46,608 nt of DNA from UBA1435 sp041663285 (GTDB lineage: Bacteria > Patescibacteriota > Microgenomatia > UBA12405), in the NCBI GenBank assembly GCA_041663285.1, contig JBAZSP010000004.1, positions 1 to 46,608 on the forward strand, read 5' to 3'. Made by a program: the position numbers and the translations under genes. The notes beneath the pieces were generated by a model. It was not told the DNA's origin. It was given only the letters and a program-made list of their open reading frames with translations, and did not search any database. Of this stretch, positions 23,739 to 31,834 are shown one piece after another (the stretch's first letter is position 1; each line of letters starts with the position of its first letter).

Positions 23739-24439
23739 GCCAGAACCGGCTCCCCCTGAAAAGAAATTTCAGAATTTCTCATGTAAATAACCTGATGGCA
23801 AAAGTCGCGAACAAGATTTAAATCGTGAGTAACAAAGACGATGGTGACGCCTTTTCTTTTGTATTCTTCCATTTTGGCGTAGCATTTGGCCTGAAAGGAA
23901 AGATCGCCTACTGTCAGAATTTCATCAATTAGTAAAATACTGGGATTCACGTGGATAGCAATCGAAAAGGCTAATCTCATATACATGCCGGAAGAGTAGT
24001 GTTTAATCGGTTGGTCGATGAACTGGCCCAATTCAGAGAAATGGATAATTTGGTCGTAATTGGCATCAATATCTTTTCTGGTCAGACCAAGGATGGAGGC
24101 ATTGAGATAAATATTTTCTTTGCCTGACAACTCGGGGTGAAATCCGGCCCCAAGCTCAATCAGGGGTGAAACGGTGCCGTCGACGGTTATTTGGCCTGAT
24201 GTTGGGGTCATTACTTTAGCAATCAACTTTAAAATAGTCGACTTGCCCGATCCGTTGGAGCCGATAATGCCCAAGGCGGTTCCCTGTTCGACGGAGAAAG
24301 AAATATTATTTAAGGCGGTAAATGGTTGGTAGGCTGATTTTCCTTGCAATATGGCCGGTAAGAGCTCTTTGAAGGTTTTGTGATTCTGAAGTTGAAACTT
24401 TTTTGTAACGTTTTCGAAGACAATGGTGTGGGTGGGCAT
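23702..24439 (-). CDS. ABC transporter ATPase for polysaccharide export, Wzt-like
   Basis: A protein of 245 residues from the ATG at 24439, 1 bp after the permease stop; an in-frame ATG at 24457 would add six residues and overlap the permease. Walker A is GSNGSGKST, the signature is HYSSGMYMRLAF, and Walker B is ILLIDEILTVGD. The Y/SSGM signature and the early FENVTKKF opening mark the Wzt/TagH/KpsT class. It ends right after the ATPase core, so the C-terminal carbohydrate-binding domain that some Wzt proteins use to read chain caps is absent. Confidence 0.9.
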   Translation of the reverse strand: MPTHTIVFENVTKKFQLQNHKTFKELLPAILQGKSAYQPFTALNNISFSVEQGTALGIIGSNGSGKSTILKLIAKVMTPTSGQITVDGTVSPLIELGAGFHPELSGKENIYLNASILGLTRKDIDANYDQIIHFSELGQFIDQPIKHYSSGMYMRLAFSIAIHVNPSILLIDEILTVGDLSFQAKCYAKMEEYKRKGVTIVFVTHDLNLVRDFCHQVIYMRNSEISFQGEPVLACQKYQNDQNPL

Positions 24440-24440
24440 A

Positions 24441-25241
24441 TTAGATATTGTCGGCAAAGACCCTTTCTTTAGATTTAAAATAAAGAAAACCGAGATAAAG
24501 AGTTAGAAAAGAAACAATGAGGGCAGTTAAGAGACTTAAAAAATTTGGCTGGCCGCCACCCAGAAGTGTTTGCCTATAGGCATTAATAATTACGGCCATG
24601 GGGTTTAATTGAAAAAGGTAACGGAAATTTTGAGGAACCAGGTCAGCCGGATAAATTACCGGGGTAAGGTACATCCAGAGGAAAAGAACCAGGCCAAGAA
24701 GATATTGTATATCCCGGTAAAGAAGATTGGCGGCTGAAAAGAATAAAGCTAGGCCGAGAGTGAAAATTTGCTGAATTATAAATATGGGTATAATCCAAAG
24801 GATGTTGAGGTTAACCGGAATTTTTAAAATCAGCATATAGCCTATTAGGATGGTAGAGGCGAAAATAAAGTCAATAATTTTGGCAAAAATGGAAGAAATT
24901 ATCAGAATGGTACGAGGAAAGTAAACTTTGGTGATTAAGGCGGAGGCGCTAACTAAAGAGTTGCAGGCGGAGGAGAGAGAGCTGGCAAATAAATTCCAGG
25001 GCAACAGGGCGACGTAGAGAAAAATGGCATAGGGGATGTTGGGACTAGCGTTGGTGGGAATTTTTAGAATTAAAGAGAAGGCAAAACTCATAACTAACAT
25101 CTGGGCTAACGGATTTAGGATAACCCAAAAATAGCCTAAAATAGATTGCTTGTATCGTGACTTTACCTCCCGGCCGACCATTTGCCGAAGGAGCTCTGAC
25201 CGTTTAGAGATATTAATAATTTCTTCCCAGATTTCACTCAT
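24441..25241 (-). CDS. ABC-2 type permease for polysaccharide export, Wzm-like
   Basis: A protein of about 266 residues with six TM helices. ELLRQMVGREVKSRYKQSILGYFW is the usual Wzm/TagG N-terminal amphipathic region and LNPMAVIINAYR the C-terminal one. A start at 25256 (MYNSLMSEIW) is possible, but a TATAAT box (25253-25248 on the minus strand) lies inside those extra codons, so I prefer ATG 25241, which would then be the first transcribed codon or very near it. It is the first gene of the minus-strand export operon that runs to 15150. Confidence 0.9.
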   Translation of the reverse strand: MSEIWEEIINISKRSELLRQMVGREVKSRYKQSILGYFWVILNPLAQMLVMSFAFSLILKIPTNASPNIPYAIFLYVALLPWNLFASSLSSACNSLVSASALITKVYFPRTILIISSIFAKIIDFIFASTILIGYMLILKIPVNLNILWIIPIFIIQQIFTLGLALFFSAANLLYRDIQYLLGLVLFLWMYLTPVIYPADLVPQNFRYLFQLNPMAVIINAYRQTLLGGGQPNFLSLLTALIVSFLTLYLGFLYFKSKERVFADNI

Positions 25242-25247
25242 CAGACT

Positions 25248-25253
25248 ATTATA
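25248..25253 (-). promoter_or_regulatory. Candidate -10 box (TATAAT) of the export operon
   Basis: Read on the minus strand, a perfect TATAAT ends 7 bases before the ATG at 25241, which implies a leaderless message. No good -35 hexamer is visible at 16-18 bp. Confidence 0.45.
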
Positions 25254-25276
25254 CATAGATAACTTTGATAAAATTT

Positions 25277-25282
25277 AGGAGA
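25277..25282 (+). promoter_or_regulatory. Shine-Dalgarno AGGAGA for the radical SAM gene at 25289
   Basis: AGGAGA ends 6 bases before the ATG. It is one of few good Shine-Dalgarno sequences in the window, where most genes start at overlaps without one. Confidence 0.7.
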
Positions 25283-25288
25283 AATTAG

Positions 25289-26716
25289 ATGAACAATAAA
25301 GTAGGACAAAAACGGGTTTTAATGATAAATACCCCGGCAAAAAACGAAAATATTAACAGAGATATGGCCGGAGGTCTCGGATATGCCATAAGTAAGGAGG
25401 TACGGCTGCCGCCGATTGATTTGTTAATTTTAGCCGCCAGCATTAAAAGATCGAAAAAATTTTTCTTGACCAGATTTGTTGACGGTATTGCCGAAAATCT
25501 TACCGAATATGACTATTATAAGGATATTATTTCTGCCGAAAATATTGACATGGTGATTGGTAATGTTTCGTTGCCGACGGTGGAAGACGACTGCCATTTT
25601 TATAAAAAAATAAAGGAAGATTTTCCTAAAGTAGAAATAATTTTAAAAACGGGGATAAATTACCCGAAAATTTTGAGACGGATAATTAGGGAATCCAAGG
25701 CAGAAAAGGTAATATTTTCTGAGTGTGACCTGAATTTTGAATCATATCTTTCCGGCAAGGAAGCCGGAGGGACCGCTCAAATAGTCGGAGGTAAGGTGGT
25801 TGTTAATTCCAAAATAAAAGTGCCAATTGATTTGGACAAACTTCCCATACCGGCCAGAGAACTAACCAATTTGGATAGATATAAATATGGCTTATTGGAA
25901 GGCAGGGTGACAACTATTCAAACCAGCCGGGGATGCCCTTTTCCCTGTAGCTATTATTGCCCTTACCCTTTAGTTCAGGGAAAAAGATGGCGGTATATGA
26001 CGGCCAAAAGAGTCTTAAAGGAAATTAGAGTTATAAGTAAGCTAGGGATAAAAAATGTGCTTTTTCGGGATGCAACGTTTACCTTGGACGGGCAGCGGGT
26101 AGAGGAAATTTGCCGTGAAATTATCAAGGATAAGATTGAAATTAATTGGTGGTGTGAAACCAGGATTAACTTAGTGTCAAAAAAGCTGCTGATATTAATG
26201 AGAAAAGCCGGATGTCAGGGAATTAATGTGGGTGTAGAAACGCTTGATCGGGAACTTTTGGAAAAGGAAGGTAAACCGGGGGTAACATTTGACGATGTAA
26301 AAAAGATTGCCGGGTTTGCCAAAGAAATAGGATTAAAATTGCATTTCTTAATGATGATTGGTTTGCCAGACGATACAGTAGAGACACTTAGAACTACATT
26401 AAAACAATTAGTATTGTTGAATCCTGATTCAGTAGGTTTTTCGTCGATTACACCCTATCCGGGAACGAAGATGTTTGAAGAAGCAGTCAGCAAAGGTCTG
26501 GTAAAGCGGTTTGATTGGAGCCGGTTTGATGGCAGCAGTATTAATATGAGAACAAAAAATCTATCGATTTTGGATATTAAGTTAGGAAGATTGTTGTTGA
26601 CGGCAGCTGCATATTTTTTGAAAAGAAACGGGATAGGCCAAAAGGTAGGCTTGGGATTAATAGGATCATGTTTTTATGGTTGGGAAAAATTTAGTTTAAT
26701 GAAGAGAAAGATATGA
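25289..26716 (+). CDS. B12-type radical SAM protein with CX3CX3C cluster motif
   Basis: A protein of 475 residues. The N-terminal half resembles a cobalamin-binding domain (KRVLMINTPAKN, IDMVIGNVS). The cluster loop reads SRGCPFPCSYYCPYP (C216, C220, C224): three residues, not two, separate the second and third Cys. The rest is normal for the class: LFRDATFTLD, NVGVETLDRELL, HFLMMIGLPDDT, ITPYPGTKMFEEA. It starts a plus-strand operon, is coupled to the SDR gene by an ATGA overlap, and is divergent from the ABC permease. Function unknown; the context suggests carbon-skeleton or methyl chemistry on a sugar or lipid. Confidence 0.88.
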   Translation: MNNKVGQKRVLMINTPAKNENINRDMAGGLGYAISKEVRLPPIDLLILAASIKRSKKFFLTRFVDGIAENLTEYDYYKDIISAENIDMVIGNVSLPTVEDDCHFYKKIKEDFPKVEIILKTGINYPKILRRIIRESKAEKVIFSECDLNFESYLSGKEAGGTAQIVGGKVVVNSKIKVPIDLDKLPIPARELTNLDRYKYGLLEGRVTTIQTSRGCPFPCSYYCPYPLVQGKRWRYMTAKRVLKEIRVISKLGIKNVLFRDATFTLDGQRVEEICREIIKDKIEINWWCETRINLVSKKLLILMRKAGCQGINVGVETLDRELLEKEGKPGVTFDDVKKIAGFAKEIGLKLHFLMMIGLPDDTVETLRTTLKQLVLLNPDSVGFSSITPYPGTKMFEEAVSKGLVKRFDWSRFDGSSINMRTKNLSILDIKLGRLLLTAAAYFLKRNGIGQKVGLGLIGSCFYGWEKFSLMKRKI

Positions 26717-27582
26717 GGATCTTTGTAACCGGAGCCACAGGCGGAGTGGGAAAAAAGGTGATGGAGATGCTGATTGGCGAAGGCTTTGAATGTGTGGCGC
26801 TATTTCGGGATGAAAAAAAACAATTTTTAAGAGACCGAATAAATTGGATAGAAGGCGATATTTTGAATCTTCCAGAACGGACGAAAAAGGAAATTAATCA
26901 ATGTGATGTGGTTATTCATATGGCTGCTAAGTTGGGCTTAAATCATCCTGATTGCATTAAAATAAATGTAGAAGGAATGAAGAAATTAATTGAAGCAATC
27001 GAACAAGACAAAAAAATTAATATAGTCTATTTCAGCTCGATAGATGCCTATGGTTCAACCGGCGCAGAAGGAGCCCGCCCGGGCGATGCCCCCCACCCTG
27101 ATAATGTTTATGGGTGGTCAAAACTTGGAGCGGAAGAGGAGCTGCAAAAAGGACAAAAGAATCATAAAAATTTGTCTTATGTGATTTTAAGAATTGGCAA
27201 CTTGACCGGAGCCGGGGATGAAGATTTGGTAACATCCATGAAAAAGTTGGCGGAAAATAGAAAAGCCTACATAAGCTGGATACGGAGTATTTTTTGGGAA
27301 GACGAGATTAATGAGACTAATATTTATAGTTTAAACGAGGTAATAAAAGGATTGATTAAAAACAATAAGCTAGACAATAAAATCAAATATGTGACCGGGA
27401 GAAACCTAAGTTTTCGGCTTTTAGGATGTTTGAGCCGAGAGCCAAGATGGTTTTTAAAGTTTTTAAGAAAGGCGACCGGACTATTAATGAGGTTTTTAAA
27501 CAAAGGAGGATTTTTTTTATATTTAGTTCAAGGTAAAGACAGTGTTACTTACCGGCGGTATCCGGATGGGGCTTTGAGTTAA
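26713..27582 (+). CDS. NAD(P)-dependent SDR epimerase/dehydratase
   Basis: A protein of 289 residues. FVTGATGGVGKKV is the NAD(P) loop, VIHMAA the next strand, and YGWSK (about residue 134) the YxxxK pair; SSIDAYG supplies the Ser. The length is short for NDP-sugar epimerases, and the C-terminal part is basic and hydrophobic, perhaps membrane associated. It sits between a radical SAM gene and a GT2 gene and probably acts on an NDP-sugar or lipid-linked sugar. Confidence 0.87.
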   Translation: MRIFVTGATGGVGKKVMEMLIGEGFECVALFRDEKKQFLRDRINWIEGDILNLPERTKKEINQCDVVIHMAAKLGLNHPDCIKINVEGMKKLIEAIEQDKKINIVYFSSIDAYGSTGAEGARPGDAPHPDNVYGWSKLGAEEELQKGQKNHKNLSYVILRIGNLTGAGDEDLVTSMKKLAENRKAYISWIRSIFWEDEINETNIYSLNEVIKGLIKNNKLDNKIKYVTGRNLSFRLLGCLSREPRWFLKFLRKATGLLMRFLNKGGFFLYLVQGKDSVTYRRYPDGALS

Positions 27583-27602
27583 TTTGTGATCAGGTGATAA
27601 AA

Positions 27603-28544
27603 ATGGAGATAACAATACTGATTCCAACTTATAACCGAGGTGAGATAATTGCCTTGGCAATAGATTCGATTTTGGCAAACAAGTTTAAAGGGAGGTTCGA
27701 GATAGTGGTGATTGATGACGGATCCGATGGTCAAAACATAGAATGGTTAAGAAAAATTGAGAAAATGGATAAAAGGGTAAAGATATTTTACCGAAAGCAT
27801 TTGGGGCCGGCCGGTGCCCGGAATTTTGGTATAGCTAAAGCCAAAGGGGAGATAATAATTTTTTTAAATGACGATACCATCGTAAAAAATGATTTTTTAC
27901 GCCGACATTGGCAGTTTCACCAAACAAGATCCGGAATGGGCAAGACGGTAATCGGAGAAATGGTTGAAGACCCGGTAATGATAAAAAACACGGCTATGGT
28001 TTGGCTAACGGAAGCCAGTCAAATGCATTTTAAATATAAAGCCATTGATGGAAAGAGAAACTTGGTATTAATGCCGTGGTACTATTTTTGGACGTGCAAT
28101 GTTTCAGTAAAAAGAGAGTTTTTGTTTAATAACAAGCTAAAATTTGATGAGGCTTTTACGGTACCAGCCTGGGAAGATGTTGACTTTGGCTACCGGGCAA
28201 AACTGGCCGGAATGAAGCTATATTTGGATAAAAAATTAAAAACAATCCATCATCATGAGCTAAACTACGAGGATATCAAAAAAAGGTTTTTTACCCACGG
28301 GAGAGGATTATTTTATATTCAAAAAAAACTGCCTACCGGTCTTTTGCCGCCGCTGGCGAAGAAGCATTATAGAGTGTTGGCAAAAATCTTTTTTTACGTT
28401 GCCTGTCCACCTATTATTTTGGACTTAATTAATAAATGGCTAGTTAGGTCTAAAAAGCTAAACAATTATTTAATGCAGTTAGTGATTATCAGGGAAAAAC
28501 TGAAAGGCTATGATTATGAGGCAAATGCAGCGGCAAAAATGTAG
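27603..28544 (+). CDS. GT2 glycosyltransferase
   Basis: A protein of 313 residues. The ATG at 27603 is chosen because AGGTGA lies 5 bases before it and the protein then opens with the classical MEITILIPTYNRG; an in-frame GTG at 27594 is less likely. VVIDDGSDG, PAGARNFGI and FLNDDTIV (NDD metal site) are GT-A motifs, and WEDVDFGYRAKLAG carries the catalytic ED. A hydrophobic C-terminal segment may bind the membrane. It overlaps the next gene by 35 bp. Confidence 0.92.
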   Translation: MEITILIPTYNRGEIIALAIDSILANKFKGRFEIVVIDDGSDGQNIEWLRKIEKMDKRVKIFYRKHLGPAGARNFGIAKAKGEIIIFLNDDTIVKNDFLRRHWQFHQTRSGMGKTVIGEMVEDPVMIKNTAMVWLTEASQMHFKYKAIDGKRNLVLMPWYYFWTCNVSVKREFLFNNKLKFDEAFTVPAWEDVDFGYRAKLAGMKLYLDKKLKTIHHHELNYEDIKKRFFTHGRGLFYIQKKLPTGLLPPLAKKHYRVLAKIFFYVACPPIILDLINKWLVRSKKLNNYLMQLVIIREKLKGYDYEANAAAKM

Positions 28545-29373
28545 GGTGTGTGGGAAGAATATTTCTGACGAAAAACACTTTGAAAATTACTTGTGGTGCC
28601 AGGAGTGTGATTTGATGTTTTTGCCCAAAGATAATTTAGAAAAAAAGACATATAACGAGGCATACTATAAAAGAGGGTCGGGACTTAAAGGTTGGGGGAT
28701 TATGGAATGGCTGGTATCCAGAAACATAACGAAGCTGACAAAAAAGAAAAAGCCGGTAGTTATTGATATCGGATGTGGGGCGGGAGAGTTTGTAAATAAG
28801 GCTTATAAATTAGGGCATAATGTTTGGGGTGAAGATATTTCGGCCGGGGCGATTGAGGCAGGCAGGCAGAAATACCCTTATTTGACTTCACGATTACAGT
28901 GGATAAATGAGTCAGAAAAAGAGACAGATAAAAGAAAATATGACCTGGCTACCGCTTTTCATGTAATTGAGCATACCGACAACCCTGCTAAATTTGTGGT
29001 GTCAATCAAAAAAAGACTTAAGAAGGGCGGTCGGGTAGTTTTAAGATTTCCTAATCGGGATTGCTGGGAAGCAAAATTGGCCCAAAAGAGCTGGTTCCAC
29101 CTCGATTACCCGTACCATGAGTATTTATTGTCGGCAAACTCGGTAGTCAAGATGCTAAAGGAGTCAGGTTTTAAAAAGGTTAGGGTGAACTATTTTCTTT
29201 TAGAGTATAAACAGACGCTGCTGTACGCTTTTTTAGGTTATCTTGGCATAACAAAGTTATCTGTTGGGATGAGGATCGCTGTTTTGCCCTTGCAATTTGT
29301 GTTTATTCCGATGGCGCTGGGATTGGCTTTAATGCGAAATAGTGGAGTGGTGGAGGTGATAGCAGAGAGGTGA
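28510..29373 (+). CDS. Zn-ribbon class I methyltransferase
   Basis: A protein of 287 residues. An N-terminal zinc ribbon (CRVC at 11-14, CQEC at 30-33) is followed by a Methyltransf_23-type SAM domain: VVIDIGCGAGEF (about 83-94) and ATAFHVIEHT. The last 60 residues are hydrophobic, with one or two possible TM helices (IAVLPLQFVFIPMALGLALM). ATGs at 28516 and 28525 are alternative starts. By family it methylates a C or O position of a sugar. The overlap with the GT2 gene implies coupling. Confidence 0.88.
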   Translation: MIMRQMQRQKCRVCGKNISDEKHFENYLWCQECDLMFLPKDNLEKKTYNEAYYKRGSGLKGWGIMEWLVSRNITKLTKKKKPVVIDIGCGAGEFVNKAYKLGHNVWGEDISAGAIEAGRQKYPYLTSRLQWINESEKETDKRKYDLATAFHVIEHTDNPAKFVVSIKKRLKKGGRVVLRFPNRDCWEAKLAQKSWFHLDYPYHEYLLSANSVVKMLKESGFKKVRVNYFLLEYKQTLLYAFLGYLGITKLSVGMRIAVLPLQFVFIPMALGLALMRNSGVVEVIAER

Positions 29374-29404
29374 AGAAGCAATCAGATTATGTTTTAATTC
29401 ATAA

Positions 29405-30865
29405 ATGCAAAAAAATAAGAAAGATCAATCTATCTTAATCGCCAACTCGGTGGGAATGGATGAAGCGGGTAATAAATATATTGTGTTTCCCAGCCGATGG
29501 TCGGCTAAGGTGGGGAAATATCGATCATTTTGTTTTTACCCGTATGAATTGGCGTATTTATCTACCCTATTAAAGAAAGACGATAGATATCAAGTTGTGA
29601 TGGTGGATGGTAACTATGAGGCGTTAAGTTGGAAAGAATATTTTGAGAAATATAAAAATGTTAGACCGGATTATTTGGTAATGGAGACTTCTTCGGTAGT
29701 TTATCAGGACGATCTAAAGTTCGCTTTAGCTTTTAAGAAAAAATTTAAAACAAAGTTGATTTTTTGCGGTCAACATCCAACGGCATATCCTTTACAGGTA
29801 ATTGAGGACGGAGTGGACTTTGTTTGCCTAGGGGAATACGAAATGACAGTACTTGATATTATCAGAGGGAAAAAGAAGAGCGATATTGCCGGGGTGTACC
29901 CAAATAAAAGAAGGGAACTTTTGGATATAAATAGCTTACCTTTTCCTGAAGATGAGGATATAGCCAGAATTAATTATTCCAATATTGGCGGCTGTGACTA
30001 TCGGGAAATTGAATTTTTTGCCAGCCGGGGCTGCAAAATGAATTGCACTTTTTGCGTCGCCAGGCAGGCTTACTATGATAAGCCAAATTTCCGGGAAAGA
30101 AATATAAACAGTATTATTGAAGAAATAAAATACCTGAAAAATAAATACCCACAAATGGAAGGGGTTTTTTTTGACGAGGAAAACCACAATACTTCAGTAG
30201 ATTTCGTGTACCGGCTATGTGCTTCTATCAAGGAAAACAGTTTGGAAAAGCTGAAGTATGATGCCATGTGCGGCTACTGGACTTTGGACGAGAAAGTCAT
30301 GAAAGAAATGAAAAGTGCCGGTTATTATAAAATCAGGATTGGGGTAGAGTCGGTAGGCCGGCAAACCGGTTTGGGGATGAAAAAAAATATAAATGTGGAG
30401 AGGATGCTCGAAGTATTACGGAAGGCAAAAATGCTAGGGATTAGGATGTATGGAACTTTTACTTTTGGGGCAATGGGCTCAACTTTGAAGGAGGACAAGG
30501 AGACGATAAAATTTTTAAGCAAGCTAATCGATGAGGGGCTGATGTATGATTTTCAAACATCAATCTGTACCCCGCAACCGGGAACTCCGTTTTTTGCCTA
30601 CCTGGAGGAGAAGAAGTACTTGAAAACCAAAGATTGGGATAAGTATGATGGCAATACGGCGGTTTTTGAATATCCGGATTACAGCAAGGAGGAAATTGAA
30701 AGTAATGTGGCGGCGGCGTATTTTTTGTATGTTCGGGCAATGTTGAGGAATCGAGGATTGGCCCGATTGTTTTGGGAACAGTTTAGGATTGGAGGGCTAG
30801 GCGGCCTGGGGAGCAAGATTTTGGCTTTTCTGAAAACAAAGATGGCTTATAGAAAGTATATGTAA
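29405..30865 (+). CDS. B12-type radical SAM protein (canonical CX3CX2C)
   Basis: A protein of 486 residues. The B12-binding-type domain shows YLVMETSS, LIFCGQHPTAYP and FVCLGEYEMTVLDI. The radical SAM core starts at SRGCKMNCTFCVA (C210, C214, C217), followed by GVFFDEENH, IRIGVESVGRQTG and TFTFGAMG. The usual FDDDxF-type loop reads FFDEENH. It is separated from the next SDR gene by 1 bp. The target is unknown; it is the second radical SAM enzyme of this operon. Confidence 0.9.
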   Translation: MQKNKKDQSILIANSVGMDEAGNKYIVFPSRWSAKVGKYRSFCFYPYELAYLSTLLKKDDRYQVVMVDGNYEALSWKEYFEKYKNVRPDYLVMETSSVVYQDDLKFALAFKKKFKTKLIFCGQHPTAYPLQVIEDGVDFVCLGEYEMTVLDIIRGKKKSDIAGVYPNKRRELLDINSLPFPEDEDIARINYSNIGGCDYREIEFFASRGCKMNCTFCVARQAYYDKPNFRERNINSIIEEIKYLKNKYPQMEGVFFDEENHNTSVDFVYRLCASIKENSLEKLKYDAMCGYWTLDEKVMKEMKSAGYYKIRIGVESVGRQTGLGMKKNINVERMLEVLRKAKMLGIRMYGTFTFGAMGSTLKEDKETIKFLSKLIDEGLMYDFQTSICTPQPGTPFFAYLEEKKYLKTKDWDKYDGNTAVFEYPDYSKEEIESNVAAAYFLYVRAMLRNRGLARLFWEQFRIGGLGGLGSKILAFLKTKMAYRKYM

Positions 30866-30866
30866 T

Positions 30867-31829
30867 ATGAAGCAAAAAACGGTCGGAGTTACCGGCGCTA
30901 CCGGAAATATTGGTAAGTTTCTAGTAAGAGAATTACTTAGCCAAGGATACCGGGTAAGAATTTTGACTAGACAGGATAACTACAGAATGTCTCAGACACA
31001 GGTGTTTAAAGGAGACATTGGTGATACTGAAAAAGTCAGAAAATTTATTGAGGGTTGTGCCATAGTTTTTCATTTAGCGGTGTATCAGAATATTTTTGAT
31101 AACAGCCCGGAAAGGTTTTTCAGGGTAAACGTCGGGGCAACAGAGGAGTTGATGAAACTTATGGTAAACAAAAATACCCGATTAGTATTAGTGTCAACGG
31201 CGGCGATATTCAAAGATCGCGGGGATGAAAGTGTAATGGAGGATTCGGAAAGAATCGAAGAAGACGGGAATAACTGGTATGAACAAAGTAAGCTAAAGCA
31301 GTATAGATCATGGATGGCTTGCAAGAAGAAAATAAACAGCGTGGTGGTATACCCGACAATTGTGATTGATTCGGCGCAGTTCTACAGGGTGACGCTTGGC
31401 AGAGGGATGGCCGAGGTGGTGAAGAGATGGTGCGGTGGGGCGATTCCGGGAGGAATAATGCTGTCGATTGGAGATCAAAACCGGACAGTAAACTTTGTTG
31501 AAGTGAGGGATGTAGCCAGAGGGCTAATTTTGGCGGCGGAGAAAGGCCAATGCGGAGAGGATTATATTTTGGGCGGGTTTAACATTGAAGCCAGAGATTA
31601 CAGGGAGAGAGCATATATGATGACAGGTCTTAAAAAGCCACTAAATTGGTTGGTATCTATGGCGTATAGCTGCCTGAAGCCATTTGGCCAGATGGGTGGA
31701 AAACTAAACTTTATAAAAAACATCGAGGCGGCTTCAAGGAAAAACATGAAATTTAAAATTGAAAAATCAAGAACACAGTTGGGATATAAGCCAGAGTGGG
31801 CAATAAACCCAATCTTTGATAGAATGTAA
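30867..31829 (+). CDS. NAD(P)-dependent SDR epimerase/dehydratase
   Basis: A protein of 320 residues. GVTGATGNIGKFL is the nucleotide loop, VFHLAV follows, and the catalytic Tyr/Lys is in NWYEQSKLKQY. VEVRDVARGLILAAEKG and YILGG are typical of extended SDRs of the 3-beta-HSD/UDP-sugar epimerase group. It is distantly similar in layout to the SDR at 26713-27582 in the same operon. It probably acts on an NDP-sugar. Confidence 0.88.
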   Translation: MKQKTVGVTGATGNIGKFLVRELLSQGYRVRILTRQDNYRMSQTQVFKGDIGDTEKVRKFIEGCAIVFHLAVYQNIFDNSPERFFRVNVGATEELMKLMVNKNTRLVLVSTAAIFKDRGDESVMEDSERIEEDGNNWYEQSKLKQYRSWMACKKKINSVVVYPTIVIDSAQFYRVTLGRGMAEVVKRWCGGAIPGGIMLSIGDQNRTVNFVEVRDVARGLILAAEKGQCGEDYILGGFNIEARDYRERAYMMTGLKKPLNWLVSMAYSCLKPFGQMGGKLNFIKNIEAASRKNMKFKIEKSRTQLGYKPEWAINPIFDRM

Positions 31830-31834
31830 AAAAT

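Noticed and set aside
30459..30740. 93-codon minus-strand frame opposite the radical SAM gene
   Set aside because: Pro/His-rich antisense shadow of a well-supported gene, as expected from the G-rich plus strand.
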